Origin: Mucilaginibacter defluvii
Lineage (GTDB): Bacteria > Bacteroidota > Bacteroidia > Sphingobacteriales > Sphingobacteriaceae
Length of the DNA: 64,000 nt
NCBI RefSeq assembly: GCF_039543225.1
Contig: NZ_BAABJI010000001.1
Coordinates: 709,193-773,192 of the forward strand
Reading direction: 5' to 3'
Positions 1 to 9,463 of this stretch are shown piece by piece. The notes under the pieces are model-generated. The model had not been told where the DNA came from. It did not search any database and worked only from the letters and a program-made list of their open reading frames with translations. The translations under genes and the position numbers were made by a program. The first letter of the stretch is position 1, and each line of letters starts with the position of its first letter.

Positions 1-291
1 TCGAGAAAAATCACCTTAATATCCTTTCCGGGAAATAAATACACTTATGAGTATCGACCGGCCAACAGCCAGCCCGTGGATAGCGTTTTTTTATACGATC
101 CTGTAAAGTTAGTTGAGCAAAAAATGCTTTATAAAAAAAATGATGACGGAAACCTATTTTCTATTATAAGTAAGGAGGATAAATCCGGAAAAAATATTCT
201 GCAGAATCAATCATACCTGGTCGTAAAAATATATAAAAGTGGCGTTGTTGCTATTGATACACTCGCTGCAGAGAAAATGACTAAATTATAA
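1..291 (+). CDS. 3' end of an unrecognised protein (partial)
   Basis: The reading frame is open from the first base of the window to the TAA at 289-291, so this is the C-terminal end (about 96 residues) of a gene that starts upstream. The internal GTG at 76 is not a convincing start because coding continues before it. The visible part is polar, with several Lys/Asp residues and no membrane segment or motif I recognise. It lies 60 bp before a FecR-type anti-sigma gene, where an ECF sigma factor would be expected, but nothing in the visible residues resembles a sigma region 4. Function unknown. Confidence 0.5.
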   Translation, partial: SRKITLISFPGNKYTYEYRPANSQPVDSVFLYDPVKLVEQKMLYKKNDDGNLFSIISKEDKSGKNILQNQSYLVVKIYKSGVVAIDTLAAEKMTKL

Positions 292-351
292 TTTCATCTT
301 CTTCTACATCCTGTGCATTTGGCTCGTGTCTTAGGGTTATAAGTCAAATGT

Positions 352-1467
352 ATGGACACCAGAGAAGTCAGGCAACTTATCGACAAATATTTAAACGGTC
401 AATGTTCTGACGAAGAACGGAGGTTGGTAGAAAGCTTTTATGCCGACCAGCTTTCATCAGGAGAAATTTCTGAAGAGATCGAGAGAGGCAATGAACTTAA
501 AGCAGCGATGTGGAAGGTCGTGGCTGGCCATATCGAGCAACCGCCTAAACACAGATTATTCAACTTTCACAGATGGCCAGCTGCAGCTGCCGTACTGCTA
601 ATCGCGAGTTGTACGATTGTTGCACTTTGGGTAGCTCGGACGGCTAAAGAACCTGCCCTTACCTTTACTATAACAGATATACCGCCAGGAACTCAAAAGG
701 CTTTCCTGAAGCTGGCTGATGGTCAAGAGGTCATACTCAGTGATGCTAAAAACGGCGTTATTGCCACGCAAAGCCAAGCTACCATAACCAAAAATACAAA
801 AGGCCAAATTGTCTATCAGCATCATGCTGATGCCAAGCCTGTTGGTATTAATGAAATCAGCACACCACGGGGCGGCGAATATCAGGTCGTATTACCAGAC
901 CGCACGCATGTTTGGTTGAATGCTGCAACGACCCTCAAATTCCCGACTGCCTTTACCGGTAAAGAAAGAGTGATTGAGCTGGATGGGGAAGCGTACTTTG
1001 AAGTGGCAAAAGATAAAAAACATCCTTTCATTGTCAGGTCGAACGGACAATCTGTACAGGTACTCGGTACCCACTTCAACATCAAATCTTACAAAGACGA
1101 AAGTGCTATCGTTACAACACTGTTAGAGGGAAGCGTCACAGTGACCAAAAATGGTCATCAAACTTTGCTGATACCAGGTGAACAGGCTATTGCTACAGAT
1201 AAGATACAGGTAAGCGAGGTAGATGTAGATGCTGCAGTTGCCTGGAAAAATGGTAAAACAGTTTTTGATCACAATGATATACCAACAATGATGCGCGGCT
1301 TAAGCAGATGGTATAACGTAGATGTTGAATACAGAGGCAGCGTACCGCAAAGAAGTTTCACCGGCGGCATTTCCAGGCAAAGCAATCTTTCGGGCGTGCT
1401 GAAGATCCTGCAGTCAAGCGGTATCAATGCCAGAATAGAAGATAAGAAGATAGTCATTCAACCCTAA
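352..1467 (+). CDS. FecR-family anti-sigma factor
   Basis: Inner-membrane regulator that normally holds an ECF sigma factor in check and passes on a signal from an outer-membrane TonB transporter. The 371-residue protein has the usual build: a cytoplasmic N-terminal segment (about 1-74), one membrane helix (about 76-95), a FecR domain starting near residue 168 (motif ISTPRGGEY...LPDRTHVWLNA) and a C-terminal DUF4974 domain (about 300-370, DIPTMMRGLSRWYNVDVEY). It precedes an STN-containing SusC by 200 bp, the normal arrangement for a trans-envelope signalling cascade. The partner sigma gene is not in the window; it may lie upstream or elsewhere. The family call is secure, the regulated sigma factor unknown. 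Confidence 0.9.
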   Translation: MDTREVRQLIDKYLNGQCSDEERRLVESFYADQLSSGEISEEIERGNELKAAMWKVVAGHIEQPPKHRLFNFHRWPAAAAVLLIASCTIVALWVARTAKEPALTFTITDIPPGTQKAFLKLADGQEVILSDAKNGVIATQSQATITKNTKGQIVYQHHADAKPVGINEISTPRGGEYQVVLPDRTHVWLNAATTLKFPTAFTGKERVIELDGEAYFEVAKDKKHPFIVRSNGQSVQVLGTHFNIKSYKDESAIVTTLLEGSVTVTKNGHQTLLIPGEQAIATDKIQVSEVDVDAAVAWKNGKTVFDHNDIPTMMRGLSRWYNVDVEYRGSVPQRSFTGGISRQSNLSGVLKILQSSGINARIEDKKIVIQP

Positions 1468-1543
1468 TGAACATTGATAAACCCTTAATTTGATATGCCT
1501 ATGGTTAAAGCACAGTAGAAGTAATAGTTAATAGATTAGTTAA

Positions 1544-1595
1544 CCCTAAAATAAAAAGCCGGTCAGTGCGCTAACACTGCCCGGCCCATTTAGGG
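1544..1595 (+). promoter_or_regulatory. Long two-part hairpin in the fecR-susC gap
   Basis: The gap holds a nested inverted repeat. The inner arms are GCCGG-T-CAGTG (1558-1568) and CACTG-C-CCGGC (1575-1585) around a 6-nt loop; the outer arms are CCCTAAA (1544-1550) and TTTAGGG (1589-1595). No T-run follows on the plus strand, so it is not a standard terminator in the direction of the operon; on the minus strand a T-rich stretch does follow the inner stem. It could be an attenuator, a processing or stability element that separates fecR from susC levels, or a weak terminator. The structure is seen; the role is inferred. Confidence 0.5.
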
Positions 1596-1668
1596 GAATA
1601 ACACACCGGAAAACCGGAAAAATCCTTCGACAAGATTTATTTAAGTATTAACCCTCTCAAACAAAAGT

Positions 1669-4600
1669 ATGAATTTTTATACGCTCTCTCACTGGGGGCG
1701 CATAAAGCAATTGCTTGTGATCATGAAACTAACTGTTTTCCTCATCATCCTTGCTTGCTTCCAGGTATCAGCGTCAGTTTATGCACAGTATAACGTATCG
1801 CTGACCGAAAAAAATGCGCCCTTGTCTAAAATTTTCAAAAAAATTGAATCTCAAACAGGCTACAGCTTCTTTTATGATGATAAGCTGTTAACCGGTACCC
1901 ACAACATCACACTTACATTAAAGAACGCCACCTTAAAAGAGGCATTGGATAAATGTCTGGCAGATCAACCACTGACCTATTCTGTGGTGGACAAAACCAT
2001 TGTTATTTCAGCCAAAAGAAAGCCTGAAGCAGCTAAACCAGCGCCTATTTTAATCGTACCAAAGGAAATCAGGGGCATTGTAACTGATTCAGCCGGTATT
2101 GGTATCCGGGATGCTGTCATCAGAATCAAGAGCAGCGCCGTGGCAACGAGCAGTGATCAGCTGGGTAATTTTTTGATCCTGTCCAATAGTCCTGATGACA
2201 GACTGGTTGTATCGCATATCGGCTATGAATCAGTAGAGTTAAAAGTGGATTATGGCAGTGATCAACCTGTAAGAATTGTGCTTCATCTTGCAACAACAAA
2301 TTTAAGCCAGGTAACGGTTGTATCTACGGGTTACGAAAACCTGCCTAAAGAGCGCGTAACAGGCTCTTTCTCGCAGCCCCTAAAGCAAATGTATGATGCA
2401 AGAGTATCAACTGACGTATTAACCAAACTGGAGGGCATAACCAGCGGCATCGCTTTTAATACGCCCGGCTTAACCGGTAACAGGGAAACAAAAATCAGTG
2501 TTCGCGGGAGAAGCACCATTTATGCGAACGACAACCCGCTCATCGTAGTTGACAATTTCCCTTATGATGGCGACATTAATAATATTAACCCAAATGATGT
2601 TGAAAGCGTTACCGTACTAAAAGATGCTGCTGCATCTTCTATATGGGGTGTACAGGCGGGTAATGGAGTAATTGTTATAACCACGAAAAAGGGCAAACTA
2701 AATCAGCCACTGAAAATTCAGGTTAATAGCAACATTACGGTTAGCAATAAGCCTGACCTAAAATACGATCCGAATTTCCTTACGTCGAGGGATTATATCG
2801 ATGTTGAACGCTATCTGTTTGCCAATGGCAAATACGACGGTGATATTGCACAAAACGACCCATCCAACCCAACTTCCACTTATCCGCCGATATCGACAGT
2901 TGTTGATTTACTGAACAAGGCTAAGAACGGTACAATTTCCCAAGCTGCAGCTGATCAGCAAATCAATGCCCTGCGTAACTATGATGTCAGGAATGATCTG
3001 TCAAAGTATTTTTACCGCCGTGCAGTTAATCAGCAGTACAACATCAACTTCAGCGGAGGTACTGACACTTATTCCTATTATTTCTCCGGAGGTTATGATA
3101 AGAACCTTGCAACCTTAAAGGGCAACGCTTATGACAGGCTAACATTTAATACGAACAATGTTATTAAACCTGTTACTAATCTTGAACTTTCTATCGGATT
3201 AAATTATGTTCAAAGTAATAATACTGCAGATAATACCCTGCCGCAAATCAGAACAGGTGGCGAGTATAGCAGCGTACTTCCGTATACACAACTGGCAGAT
3301 GCAAGCGGTCAGCCGCAGGCTATCCTCAGCCAATATTCCGCTGATTATGTAGCTGCTTCAGTAAATAAAGGATTTCTAAGCTGGGCGTTCAACCCTCTAC
3401 AAGAGCTAAGAGAACGTCTTAATACGAGCAATGGTAAACGGAATGATTTCAGATTAAACACCGGAGCCAAATACAGTTTTCTTAATGGATTTAGTGCTGA
3501 TATTAAATATCAGTATCAGTCAAGTCAATATAATTCAAAATCAATAGCCGATCAGAGAAGTTTCTTAGCAAGGACACTTATCAATAGTTATTCTGTTGTA
3601 GATGGGGATGGAAATGTTGTCGGTTATAATATACCGGTGGGTGGAATCTTGAGCACCACTAATGATAACCAGGAAGCCCATCATGGCCGTGGGCAGCTTA
3701 ATTATTCGCATGTCTGGTCGAGGCACAGTATTTCAGCACTTGCGGGTTTTGAAGTCACCCAAGTAAAGGCAGATCAAACAGCCAATGCACTTTATGGATA
3801 TAATGACGAACTGGGAATATCCCTGCCTGTTGATTATGTAAATGGGTTTCCGTTAAATCCTTCCGGCTATAATACCATACCCTATAGCGGTAGTGCCGGA
3901 GGTACGCTGAACCGTTATCGCTCTCATTTTGCCAATGCAGCTTATTCCTATCTTGAACGCTATACCATTTCTGCCAGTGGCAGGATCGATGCCTCTAATT
4001 ATTTCGGGGTGAAGACCAACCAAAAGGCAGTGCCACTCTGGTCTGCAGGCTTTAAATGGGATATCTATAAAGACAACTTTTACAAGCTTGACTGGCTGCC
4101 TGTTCTTAGCCTTCGGGCTTCCTATGGTTTCCAGGGCAACCTTGATAAAACACTTGCTGCCGTCACTACACTCACAAATGTGGGCGCTGCCGCTAACTGG
4201 ACGAACGCCAATTATTCAATTATCAACAATTATGGAAATCCCGATCTTCGTTGGGAAAGGATAAGGATGATCAATTTCGGGATCGATTTTGCTTTCAGGA
4301 ATAACCGTGTAACTGGTTCTATTGACTATTATACTAAAAAGGGAATTGACTTGATTGGCTTCACGGTTTTAGCACCGAGTACCGGAGTAACCGATATGAA
4401 AGGTAATTATTCGGGAATGAAGGGTAATGGAATTGATGTTCAGTTAAACAGTCAGAATATCTCAGGGAAGTTCAACTGGACAACCAACGTGATCATTAGT
4501 CATGCAACGGATAAGGTCACAACTTATACGGCTGCGCCAGTACCATCGTCCTCACTAGTAGGTTCTAATACCAGTATATCACCTATAATCGGTCAGCCGG

Positions 4601-5235
4601 TATATTCCATTGTCAGTTTTAAATGGGGCGGCCTGGACGCCCAAACCGGTGATCCGCAGGGTTACCTCTCTGATGGGACACTTTCCAGTGATTACTCGGC
4701 TTTAATCAACAATACTCCTAATAACCAAATGGTCTACAGCGGCCCGGCCAGACCCACCTATTTCGGTGGATTCAATAACCGCTTTTCCTATGCAGGTATC
4801 ATACTGTCGGTGAACGTTAGTTATAAATTCGGTTATTATTTCCGCCGCAGCAGCCTGTCCTATGATTATCTATACCGGTTAGGAATTGGCAATAAAGATT
4901 ATGCAGAGCGTTGGCAGCAACCCGGAGATGAGAAAGCCACTAATGTCCCTTCTATGACTTACCCGTCTGATCAGAATAGGGATTATTTCTACAATTACTC
5001 TTCAGTGCTCGTGGAAAAAGGGGATCATGTCCGGTTACAGGACGTCAGTATAAGTTATGATCTCAATAGCTCAAAACAACGTTGGCTTCCTGTAAAGCAA
5101 GTGCAGATTTATCTATATGCTAATAACCTTGGGATCATCTGGAAAGCCAATAAGCAAGGTATTAATCCTGACTATCCGGTTGGAGGAATCAGGACACCAA
5201 AAACATTCGCCATTGGATTAAAAGCCTCATTGTAA
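1669..5235 (+). CDS. SusC/RagA-type TonB-dependent outer-membrane transporter with STN domain
   Basis: TonB-dependent outer-membrane channel of 1188 residues, the partner of the SusD lipoprotein that follows. In order it shows a signal peptide ending near VYAQ (about residue 40), an STN signalling domain (about 44-105, APLSKIFKKIESQTGYSFFYDD), a carboxypeptidase-regulatory-like domain (about 133-205, IRGIVTDSAGIGIRDAVI), a plug domain (about 210-340, with VTVLKDAAASSIWG) and a long beta-barrel ending in a family-typical terminus (FAIGLKASL). The STN domain is the part that contacts FecR-type anti-sigma factors, matching the gene upstream. The substrate cannot be read from the sequence; no glycoside hydrolase lies nearby, so a peptide or small-molecule ligand is as likely as a glycan. 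Confidence 0.93.
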   Translation: MNFYTLSHWGRIKQLLVIMKLTVFLIILACFQVSASVYAQYNVSLTEKNAPLSKIFKKIESQTGYSFFYDDKLLTGTHNITLTLKNATLKEALDKCLADQPLTYSVVDKTIVISAKRKPEAAKPAPILIVPKEIRGIVTDSAGIGIRDAVIRIKSSAVATSSDQLGNFLILSNSPDDRLVVSHIGYESVELKVDYGSDQPVRIVLHLATTNLSQVTVVSTGYENLPKERVTGSFSQPLKQMYDARVSTDVLTKLEGITSGIAFNTPGLTGNRETKISVRGRSTIYANDNPLIVVDNFPYDGDINNINPNDVESVTVLKDAAASSIWGVQAGNGVIVITTKKGKLNQPLKIQVNSNITVSNKPDLKYDPNFLTSRDYIDVERYLFANGKYDGDIAQNDPSNPTSTYPPISTVVDLLNKAKNGTISQAAADQQINALRNYDVRNDLSKYFYRRAVNQQYNINFSGGTDTYSYYFSGGYDKNLATLKGNAYDRLTFNTNNVIKPVTNLELSIGLNYVQSNNTADNTLPQIRTGGEYSSVLPYTQLADASGQPQAILSQYSADYVAASVNKGFLSWAFNPLQELRERLNTSNGKRNDFRLNTGAKYSFLNGFSADIKYQYQSSQYNSKSIADQRSFLARTLINSYSVVDGDGNVVGYNIPVGGILSTTNDNQEAHHGRGQLNYSHVWSRHSISALAGFEVTQVKADQTANALYGYNDELGISLPVDYVNGFPLNPSGYNTIPYSGSAGGTLNRYRSHFANAAYSYLERYTISASGRIDASNYFGVKTNQKAVPLWSAGFKWDIYKDNFYKLDWLPVLSLRASYGFQGNLDKTLAAVTTLTNVGAAANWTNANYSIINNYGNPDLRWERIRMINFGIDFAFRNNRVTGSIDYYTKKGIDLIGFTVLAPSTGVTDMKGNYSGMKGNGIDVQLNSQNISGKFNWTTNVIISHATDKVTTYTAAPVPSSSLVGSNTSISPIIGQPVYSIVSFKWGGLDAQTGDPQGYLSDGTLSSDYSALINNTPNNQMVYSGPARPTYFGGFNNRFSYAGIILSVNVSYKFGYYFRRSSLSYDYLYRLGIGNKDYAERWQQPGDEKATNVPSMTYPSDQNRDYFYNYSSVLVEKGDHVRLQDVSISYDLNSSKQRWLPVKQVQIYLYANNLGIIWKANKQGINPDYPVGGIRTPKTFAIGLKASL

Positions 5236-5253
5236 TACCCTTAAACGAAAGAA

Positions 5254-6609
5254 ATGAAAAAGCTACACGACTTAAAACCCATGCTCATAATTTTGTTGCT
5301 GGCATTCCTTATAATGAGCTGTAAAAAAGGATGGTTAGACGCAAAGCCATCCAAGTCTCTTGTTGTACCAGGTACCCCGGAAGAATATCAGACCATCTTA
5401 GACAATACGTCTTTATTTAACAACGGCGGTCCTATTTGGGGAGAAGTGGCCTCTGACGACCATTACGCTACAGACAACATTGTCAATGCTGCCTCGGCTA
5501 TTGAACGCAATAGTTATATCTGGGCTAAAGATGTTTTTGAGGGTAATACAGTAGTCAACTGGCAAAATGCCTATAGAAGAATTTTGCAATGCAATATTGT
5601 TATCGAGGGTTTAGATGATCTACCTGCAAGCGAGCATCAAACCACCAGTTTTAAAAATACCAAAGGTTCGGCCTATTTCTACCGTGCCTACGATTTTTAT
5701 AACCTTGCCCAGGAATATTGTAAGGCATATACGGCCAGTACTGCCGCCAGTGACCTGGGCATTCCTCTTCGCCTGAGCGCGAACATTAATGAGAAATCCT
5801 TCCGGGCTACTGTTCAGGAAACTTATGATCAGATCATTGGTGATCTTCGGACAGCAAGGGCCCTTGTTCCAGTTTCGCCGGTTTATAAGACTCGTCCTTC
5901 GCAGGCTGCAGTTTATGGTATGCTTGCCAGGGTCTATCTGTCGATGGAGGATTATAGTTTAGCCAAAGTTTATGCAGATTCCTGTCTTGCCCTGCACAGT
6001 AAACTTCTTGATTACAATACCCTCAATGCTTCAGCATCAAGACCTTTTGTAAGATTTAATGATGAAGTTATTTTTCATTGGTTGACCGGCTTTAGTAATA
6101 TCACCCGTTTAGGTCAGGTCGATAACTCATTGTATGATCAATACCAACTAAATGATCTGAGAAGGACACTTTTTTATACACCCGCAAAAGTGTTTAAAGG
6201 TACTTATGATGGCACATTCAGTCTTTTTAACGGATTAGCTACTGATGAAATATTATTAATACGGTCTGAGTGCCTGGCAAGAGCTGGACAGGTCAACCCA
6301 GCCTTATCAGACCTAAATACCCTCTTAAAATCACGCTGGAGTAATTCTGTTCCCTATGTGCCGGTAACCGCATCTTCGTCAACCGATGCATTGGATAAAA
6401 TTCTTGTTGAAAGAAGAAAAGAGTTAGCATATCGAGGACTGAGATGGACTGATCTGAGAAGGCTCAACAAAGACACCCGTTATGCAAAAACGATTACCCG
6501 CACAATAGCCGGGCAAAATTATCAATTACCACCAAACAGCCAGCTGTGTGTGTTTCCCATTCCGATTGAAGAAATCAATGCAAGCGGCATTCCACAAAAT
6601 CCAAGATAA
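5254..6609 (+). CDS. SusD/RagB-family outer-membrane lipoprotein
   Basis: Surface lipoprotein that caps the SusC channel and captures its substrate. The N-terminus is a lipoprotein signal with the lipobox Cys at residue 23 (LIMSC). The body shows family features: a TPR-like helical region with GSAYFYRAYDFYNLAQEY near residues 130-150, AVYGMLARVYLSMEDY near 225-240, and a C-terminal segment ILVERRKELAYRGLRWTDLRRLN. At 451 residues it has normal length. It starts 18 bp after the SusC stop, so the two are certainly co-transcribed. Ligand unknown. Confidence 0.92.
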   Translation: MKKLHDLKPMLIILLLAFLIMSCKKGWLDAKPSKSLVVPGTPEEYQTILDNTSLFNNGGPIWGEVASDDHYATDNIVNAASAIERNSYIWAKDVFEGNTVVNWQNAYRRILQCNIVIEGLDDLPASEHQTTSFKNTKGSAYFYRAYDFYNLAQEYCKAYTASTAASDLGIPLRLSANINEKSFRATVQETYDQIIGDLRTARALVPVSPVYKTRPSQAAVYGMLARVYLSMEDYSLAKVYADSCLALHSKLLDYNTLNASASRPFVRFNDEVIFHWLTGFSNITRLGQVDNSLYDQYQLNDLRRTLFYTPAKVFKGTYDGTFSLFNGLATDEILLIRSECLARAGQVNPALSDLNTLLKSRWSNSVPYVPVTASSSTDALDKILVERRKELAYRGLRWTDLRRLNKDTRYAKTITRTIAGQNYQLPPNSQLCVFPIPIEEINASGIPQNPR

Positions 6610-6619
6610 CGACCACAAT

Positions 6620-8155
6620 ATGAAAACACTAAATATTTTCCTCATAACACTATTCACGTTAGCTGCGGCAAATGCCCAGCCAAAACGTATAATAAAGCCT
6701 GTAAAAAATCTGCAGACAATTATTCAGGGACATATCTCAAGTAAGAATTTTACAGATTCGATTATGATCAGGGTTTGGCCAGACCTTGTTTCATACCGCA
6801 AAAAAGATTTCATACCGCGAATTTTTAAACTGCAAAAACTTAAAAACGGAAACTTCAAGTTTGCAATAGATTCGTTATCAGATGTAGCTTACTTTTCAAT
6901 ATCACAAACAGAAGGCGCTTACGTAGCAGGAGATCCATTTTTAAACGAGTTCTTAATCAGTCCTGGTGACAGTATAAATATAAGCGAAAATCCCAGGCCA
7001 GGTGCTGAAATAAAATTGGAAAGTGGCAAGATATGGTGCCTTAATTGCAGTAAAGTTCAATTCACAGGCAAGGGCTCGGCGTCGTTAAGACTTCAGTGGG
7101 ATTTGAAGGAAGCCTATCGAAAAAATCAAGATAGCCTGCAGGTATATCAAAGCAAACTAACCGTGCCAACTTATGAACCAATTGAAGCGATAATTAGAAG
7201 AAGATTCAATACTGATATTCCTATTTTATCTTCCGGTTATTCTAAAATACTCAATAGTTATAAAAAGCAAATAGAGCCGGAATTGTTCGAGCTGATTAAA
7301 ACAAACATTTACGCCGAACGGTACTTTGAATTTATAAGTAATATTGCTGCGTCTGTAGGTCTAAGAGAACCTAAACAGCCTGAGATAGATAGTGCTATTA
7401 TAGCGTATGAGGAAGTATTGCCAAAAATTAACTTTTTAAAAGGCAGTTCGCAAAAAGCATTACTTCATACGACCTGGTATTCATATGCCTTAGTAGTGAG
7501 ATCTGCGCTTGAACAACGCTTTTATAAAAAAGACGCTTATTCTTTATTAAAGCAGTATGAAACGGGACCAATGCGTGAGCGGATTGTCACGAACTTTCTT
7601 ATTGATTACAATAGAAAAAGTAACATTGATAGTCTTGCAAATGACGCCTTAACTTTTGTAAATAAACCGTTCTATCGTTCAATCTTACAAAGTATAGTTC
7701 TGGAACAAAAGATCGGAACCCAGGCATACAATTTTGAATTGCCGGATAAAGATGGAAGACTTGTAAAACTTTCCGACTTTAAAGGAAAACTAGTGTTTAT
7801 TGATTTTTACTTTACTGGATGCGGAGGGTGCAGTGAATATTTTAAAAGGACTTTATCAAAAGTAGAAGATCATTATAAGGGAAATGATAAAATTAAGTTT
7901 CTAACAGTTTGCATTGACGTTGAAAAAGCTAAGTGGATTAAGGGATTAAAGCAAGGAATTTATACTTCCGAGATGGCTACTAATTTGTACACAGCGGGAA
8001 TGGGTTCACAGCATCCTATAACTCAGCAACTGAAAGTTATTTCTTATCCAAATCCCATTGTCATCGATAAAGAAGGCAAAATTTTAAATAACAGCTATGA
8101 TCAATTGAACGTTGGTCCAAACGATCTTATTTCTCTGCTTGATAAATATCTATGA
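6620..8155 (+). CDS. TlpA-like thioredoxin-fold protein, secreted
   Basis: Periplasmic or membrane-attached thiol-disulfide protein of 511 residues. I chose the ATG at 6620 because it begins a clean signal peptide ending at ANAQ; a longer frame from 6548 overlaps susD and has no signal. The N-terminal 350 residues look like the DUF4369-type region common in these proteins (FLISPGDSINI near 120). The C-terminal thioredoxin domain begins near 373 (FELPDKDGRLVKLSDFKGK) and carries the redox pair C401-G-G-C404. Position right after SusCD is common in Bacteroidota. It probably reduces or isomerises disulfides in imported or surface proteins; the actual client is unknown. Confidence 0.85.
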   Translation: MKTLNIFLITLFTLAAANAQPKRIIKPVKNLQTIIQGHISSKNFTDSIMIRVWPDLVSYRKKDFIPRIFKLQKLKNGNFKFAIDSLSDVAYFSISQTEGAYVAGDPFLNEFLISPGDSINISENPRPGAEIKLESGKIWCLNCSKVQFTGKGSASLRLQWDLKEAYRKNQDSLQVYQSKLTVPTYEPIEAIIRRRFNTDIPILSSGYSKILNSYKKQIEPELFELIKTNIYAERYFEFISNIAASVGLREPKQPEIDSAIIAYEEVLPKINFLKGSSQKALLHTTWYSYALVVRSALEQRFYKKDAYSLLKQYETGPMRERIVTNFLIDYNRKSNIDSLANDALTFVNKPFYRSILQSIVLEQKIGTQAYNFELPDKDGRLVKLSDFKGKLVFIDFYFTGCGGCSEYFKRTLSKVEDHYKGNDKIKFLTVCIDVEKAKWIKGLKQGIYTSEMATNLYTAGMGSQHPITQQLKVISYPNPIVIDKEGKILNNSYDQLNVGPNDLISLLDKYL

Positions 8156-8174
8156 TTGACGTAGCAGGAATAAT

Positions 8175-8201
8175 ACAGGAAGGAACATAGTTCCTTCCTG
8201 T
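8175..8201. terminator. Bidirectional terminator hairpin
   Basis: Perfect 12-bp inverted repeat (ACAGGAAGGAAC / GTTCCTTCCTGT) with a 3-nt loop, placed between the convergent TlpA-like gene and the DUF6520 gene. The position fits a terminator for both directions, although the T-runs are short. Confidence 0.75.
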
Positions 8202-8208
8202 TGTTAGC

Positions 8209-8508
8209 TTAGGGGTTTAAAATCACATTTCCCCGATCAGACACGCTGTTGAAGGTGCCAGTTGGATGTTGACCGGCGGCTGTTGGAGCCGAAGTCTGTG
8301 ACCACAGCGCTTTACAGATGTTGTTGTTGAGCTGATCACACTCAGCGGTTGGCCGGTACTCATAATCTGCAGCATTTGTCGAGCCTGCTGAACCTGATAC
8401 CCTAACAAAAGTATACAATGCATTGGGTGATGCCTTTTTAAAAGCAACGTTAGGTGCAATTGCACCGAGGATAGCAAGGGCTGCTACAGCCATACGAATC
8501 TTCTTCAT
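8209..8508 (-). CDS. Small secreted DUF6520-like protein
   Basis: A 99-residue protein with an N-terminal signal/anchor helix (MKKIRMAVAALAILGAIAPNVAF) and a small polar exported part with exactly two cysteines, C57 and C65 (ECDQLNNNIC). It looks like the DUF6520 family of short exported Bacteroidota proteins, which often neighbour MauE-like membrane proteins, as here (gene at 8671, same strand). Two cysteines near a MauE-like protein and a thioredoxin-fold protein suggest a disulfide-containing exported peptide. Function is unknown; family assignment is by resemblance of the signal region, size and context. Confidence 0.7.
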   Translation of the reverse strand: MKKIRMAVAALAILGAIAPNVAFKKASPNALYTFVRVSGSAGSTNAADYEYRPTAECDQLNNNICKALWSQTSAPTAAGQHPTGTFNSVSDRGNVILNP

Positions 8509-8670
8509 GATAAAATGTTTTTGAGGTTAATTATTTATGAATTGTCTTTTTACCACTTGGGCTGGGCAAGACTTTCCCTTCTTCCGCTATTTCGATTTTA
8601 AAACAGCCGGAAGCAGATGAACAATGTGGTTAACGTTTAAGGGTGGGGTCAGGGTATTAGCTAATAAGTT

Positions 8671-9123
8671 TTACGTAATGATAGCGGTAGAAATTCCGGT
8701 CGTTGCTTTTTGCCTATTTATCAATATCGATATGCCAGCCAACATAGTTACAAGCCCATTAAAGATCAGGTGTTGAGGCCAGCTCAGGGTATTTATAAAA
8801 CCACTACAACTGCAGGGAACACGGCCAAAAACATGCATTAAAATTAAAACCACATAAACAGTGAAAAAGAGCATGACTATAAAATACGTCCAAAGGCCAA
8901 TCAGCCGCGTTCGATTGATAAGGACCATAAATCCGATCAGAAGCTCAACAGGCGGCAGGCCATAAATAGCCAACGGAAATGACCAGTGCGGAAACGGCTG
9001 ATTGCGTACCTGTTCGACGTACCGGTTAAAATCAGCCCATTTGCTTACTGCAGTGTAAATAAACAATGCACTCAATAAGAGGCAAAAAACTTCCAATAGA
9101 TAATATTTTGCTTTGGTGCTCAT
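8671..9123 (-). CDS. MauE/DoxX-like membrane protein
   Basis: A 150-residue membrane protein with four hydrophobic helices (about residues 9-27, 50-67, 73-97, 117-137). It has the family's features: conserved K-x-x-D after helix 1 (SKWADFNRYV), the NQPFPHW...PPVELLIG segment, and a cysteine pair before the last helix (VPCSCSGF...LSWPQHLIFN). MauE was named for a role in methylamine dehydrogenase maturation, but this short Bacteroidota subgroup is usually next to DUF6520 proteins and probably shuttles electrons for thiol oxidation or reduction in the periplasm. It lies 162 bp upstream of the DUF6520 gene on the same strand, so the two may be co-expressed. Confidence 0.8.
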   Translation of the reverse strand: MSTKAKYYLLEVFCLLLSALFIYTAVSKWADFNRYVEQVRNQPFPHWSFPLAIYGLPPVELLIGFMVLINRTRLIGLWTYFIVMLFFTVYVVLILMHVFGRVPCSCSGFINTLSWPQHLIFNGLVTMLAGISILINRQKATTGISTAIIT

Positions 9124-9463
9124 AAAAAATGGAATTGCTTATTACTGAATTGTAAAACCAATGAGGTTAAGGGACAAAGTTTGAGAATAGATAGGTCGTG
9201 TCTAAGGAGCTTAAGGGACTTTCTGAATCAACACCATTCTTAATACAAACGATCTAAGTAAGGTCGGGTTTTGTTCCTGATTATGTAGTGCAAGTTAAAT
9301 ACGGTATTAACTCGAAAAAAATTTTTCATGGACACAAAAAGGATTTTTTCATACCTAAATAATATTAGAAAACACGGTATGAATTGTTTTATACCTTCTA
9401 ATTCCCCATTTTTAAGCTTACTCGCAAGTGCAACGATTTCAGCTTCTGTAGATATCAAAAGCA
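9124..9463. other. 340-bp divergent intergenic region
   Basis: Low-GC stretch between the divergent MauE-like gene and the LytS-type kinase gene. It must contain the promoters of both. Short open frames exist on both strands, but they are antisense to each other, with no start signal or recognisable protein. I see no clear terminator, repeat or RNA gene. Confidence 0.5.

Noticed and set aside
6548..6619. Longer start for the TlpA-like gene overlapping susD
   Set aside because: The ATG at 6620 begins a clear signal peptide; the 24 extra residues have no signal character and overlap the SusD C-terminus.
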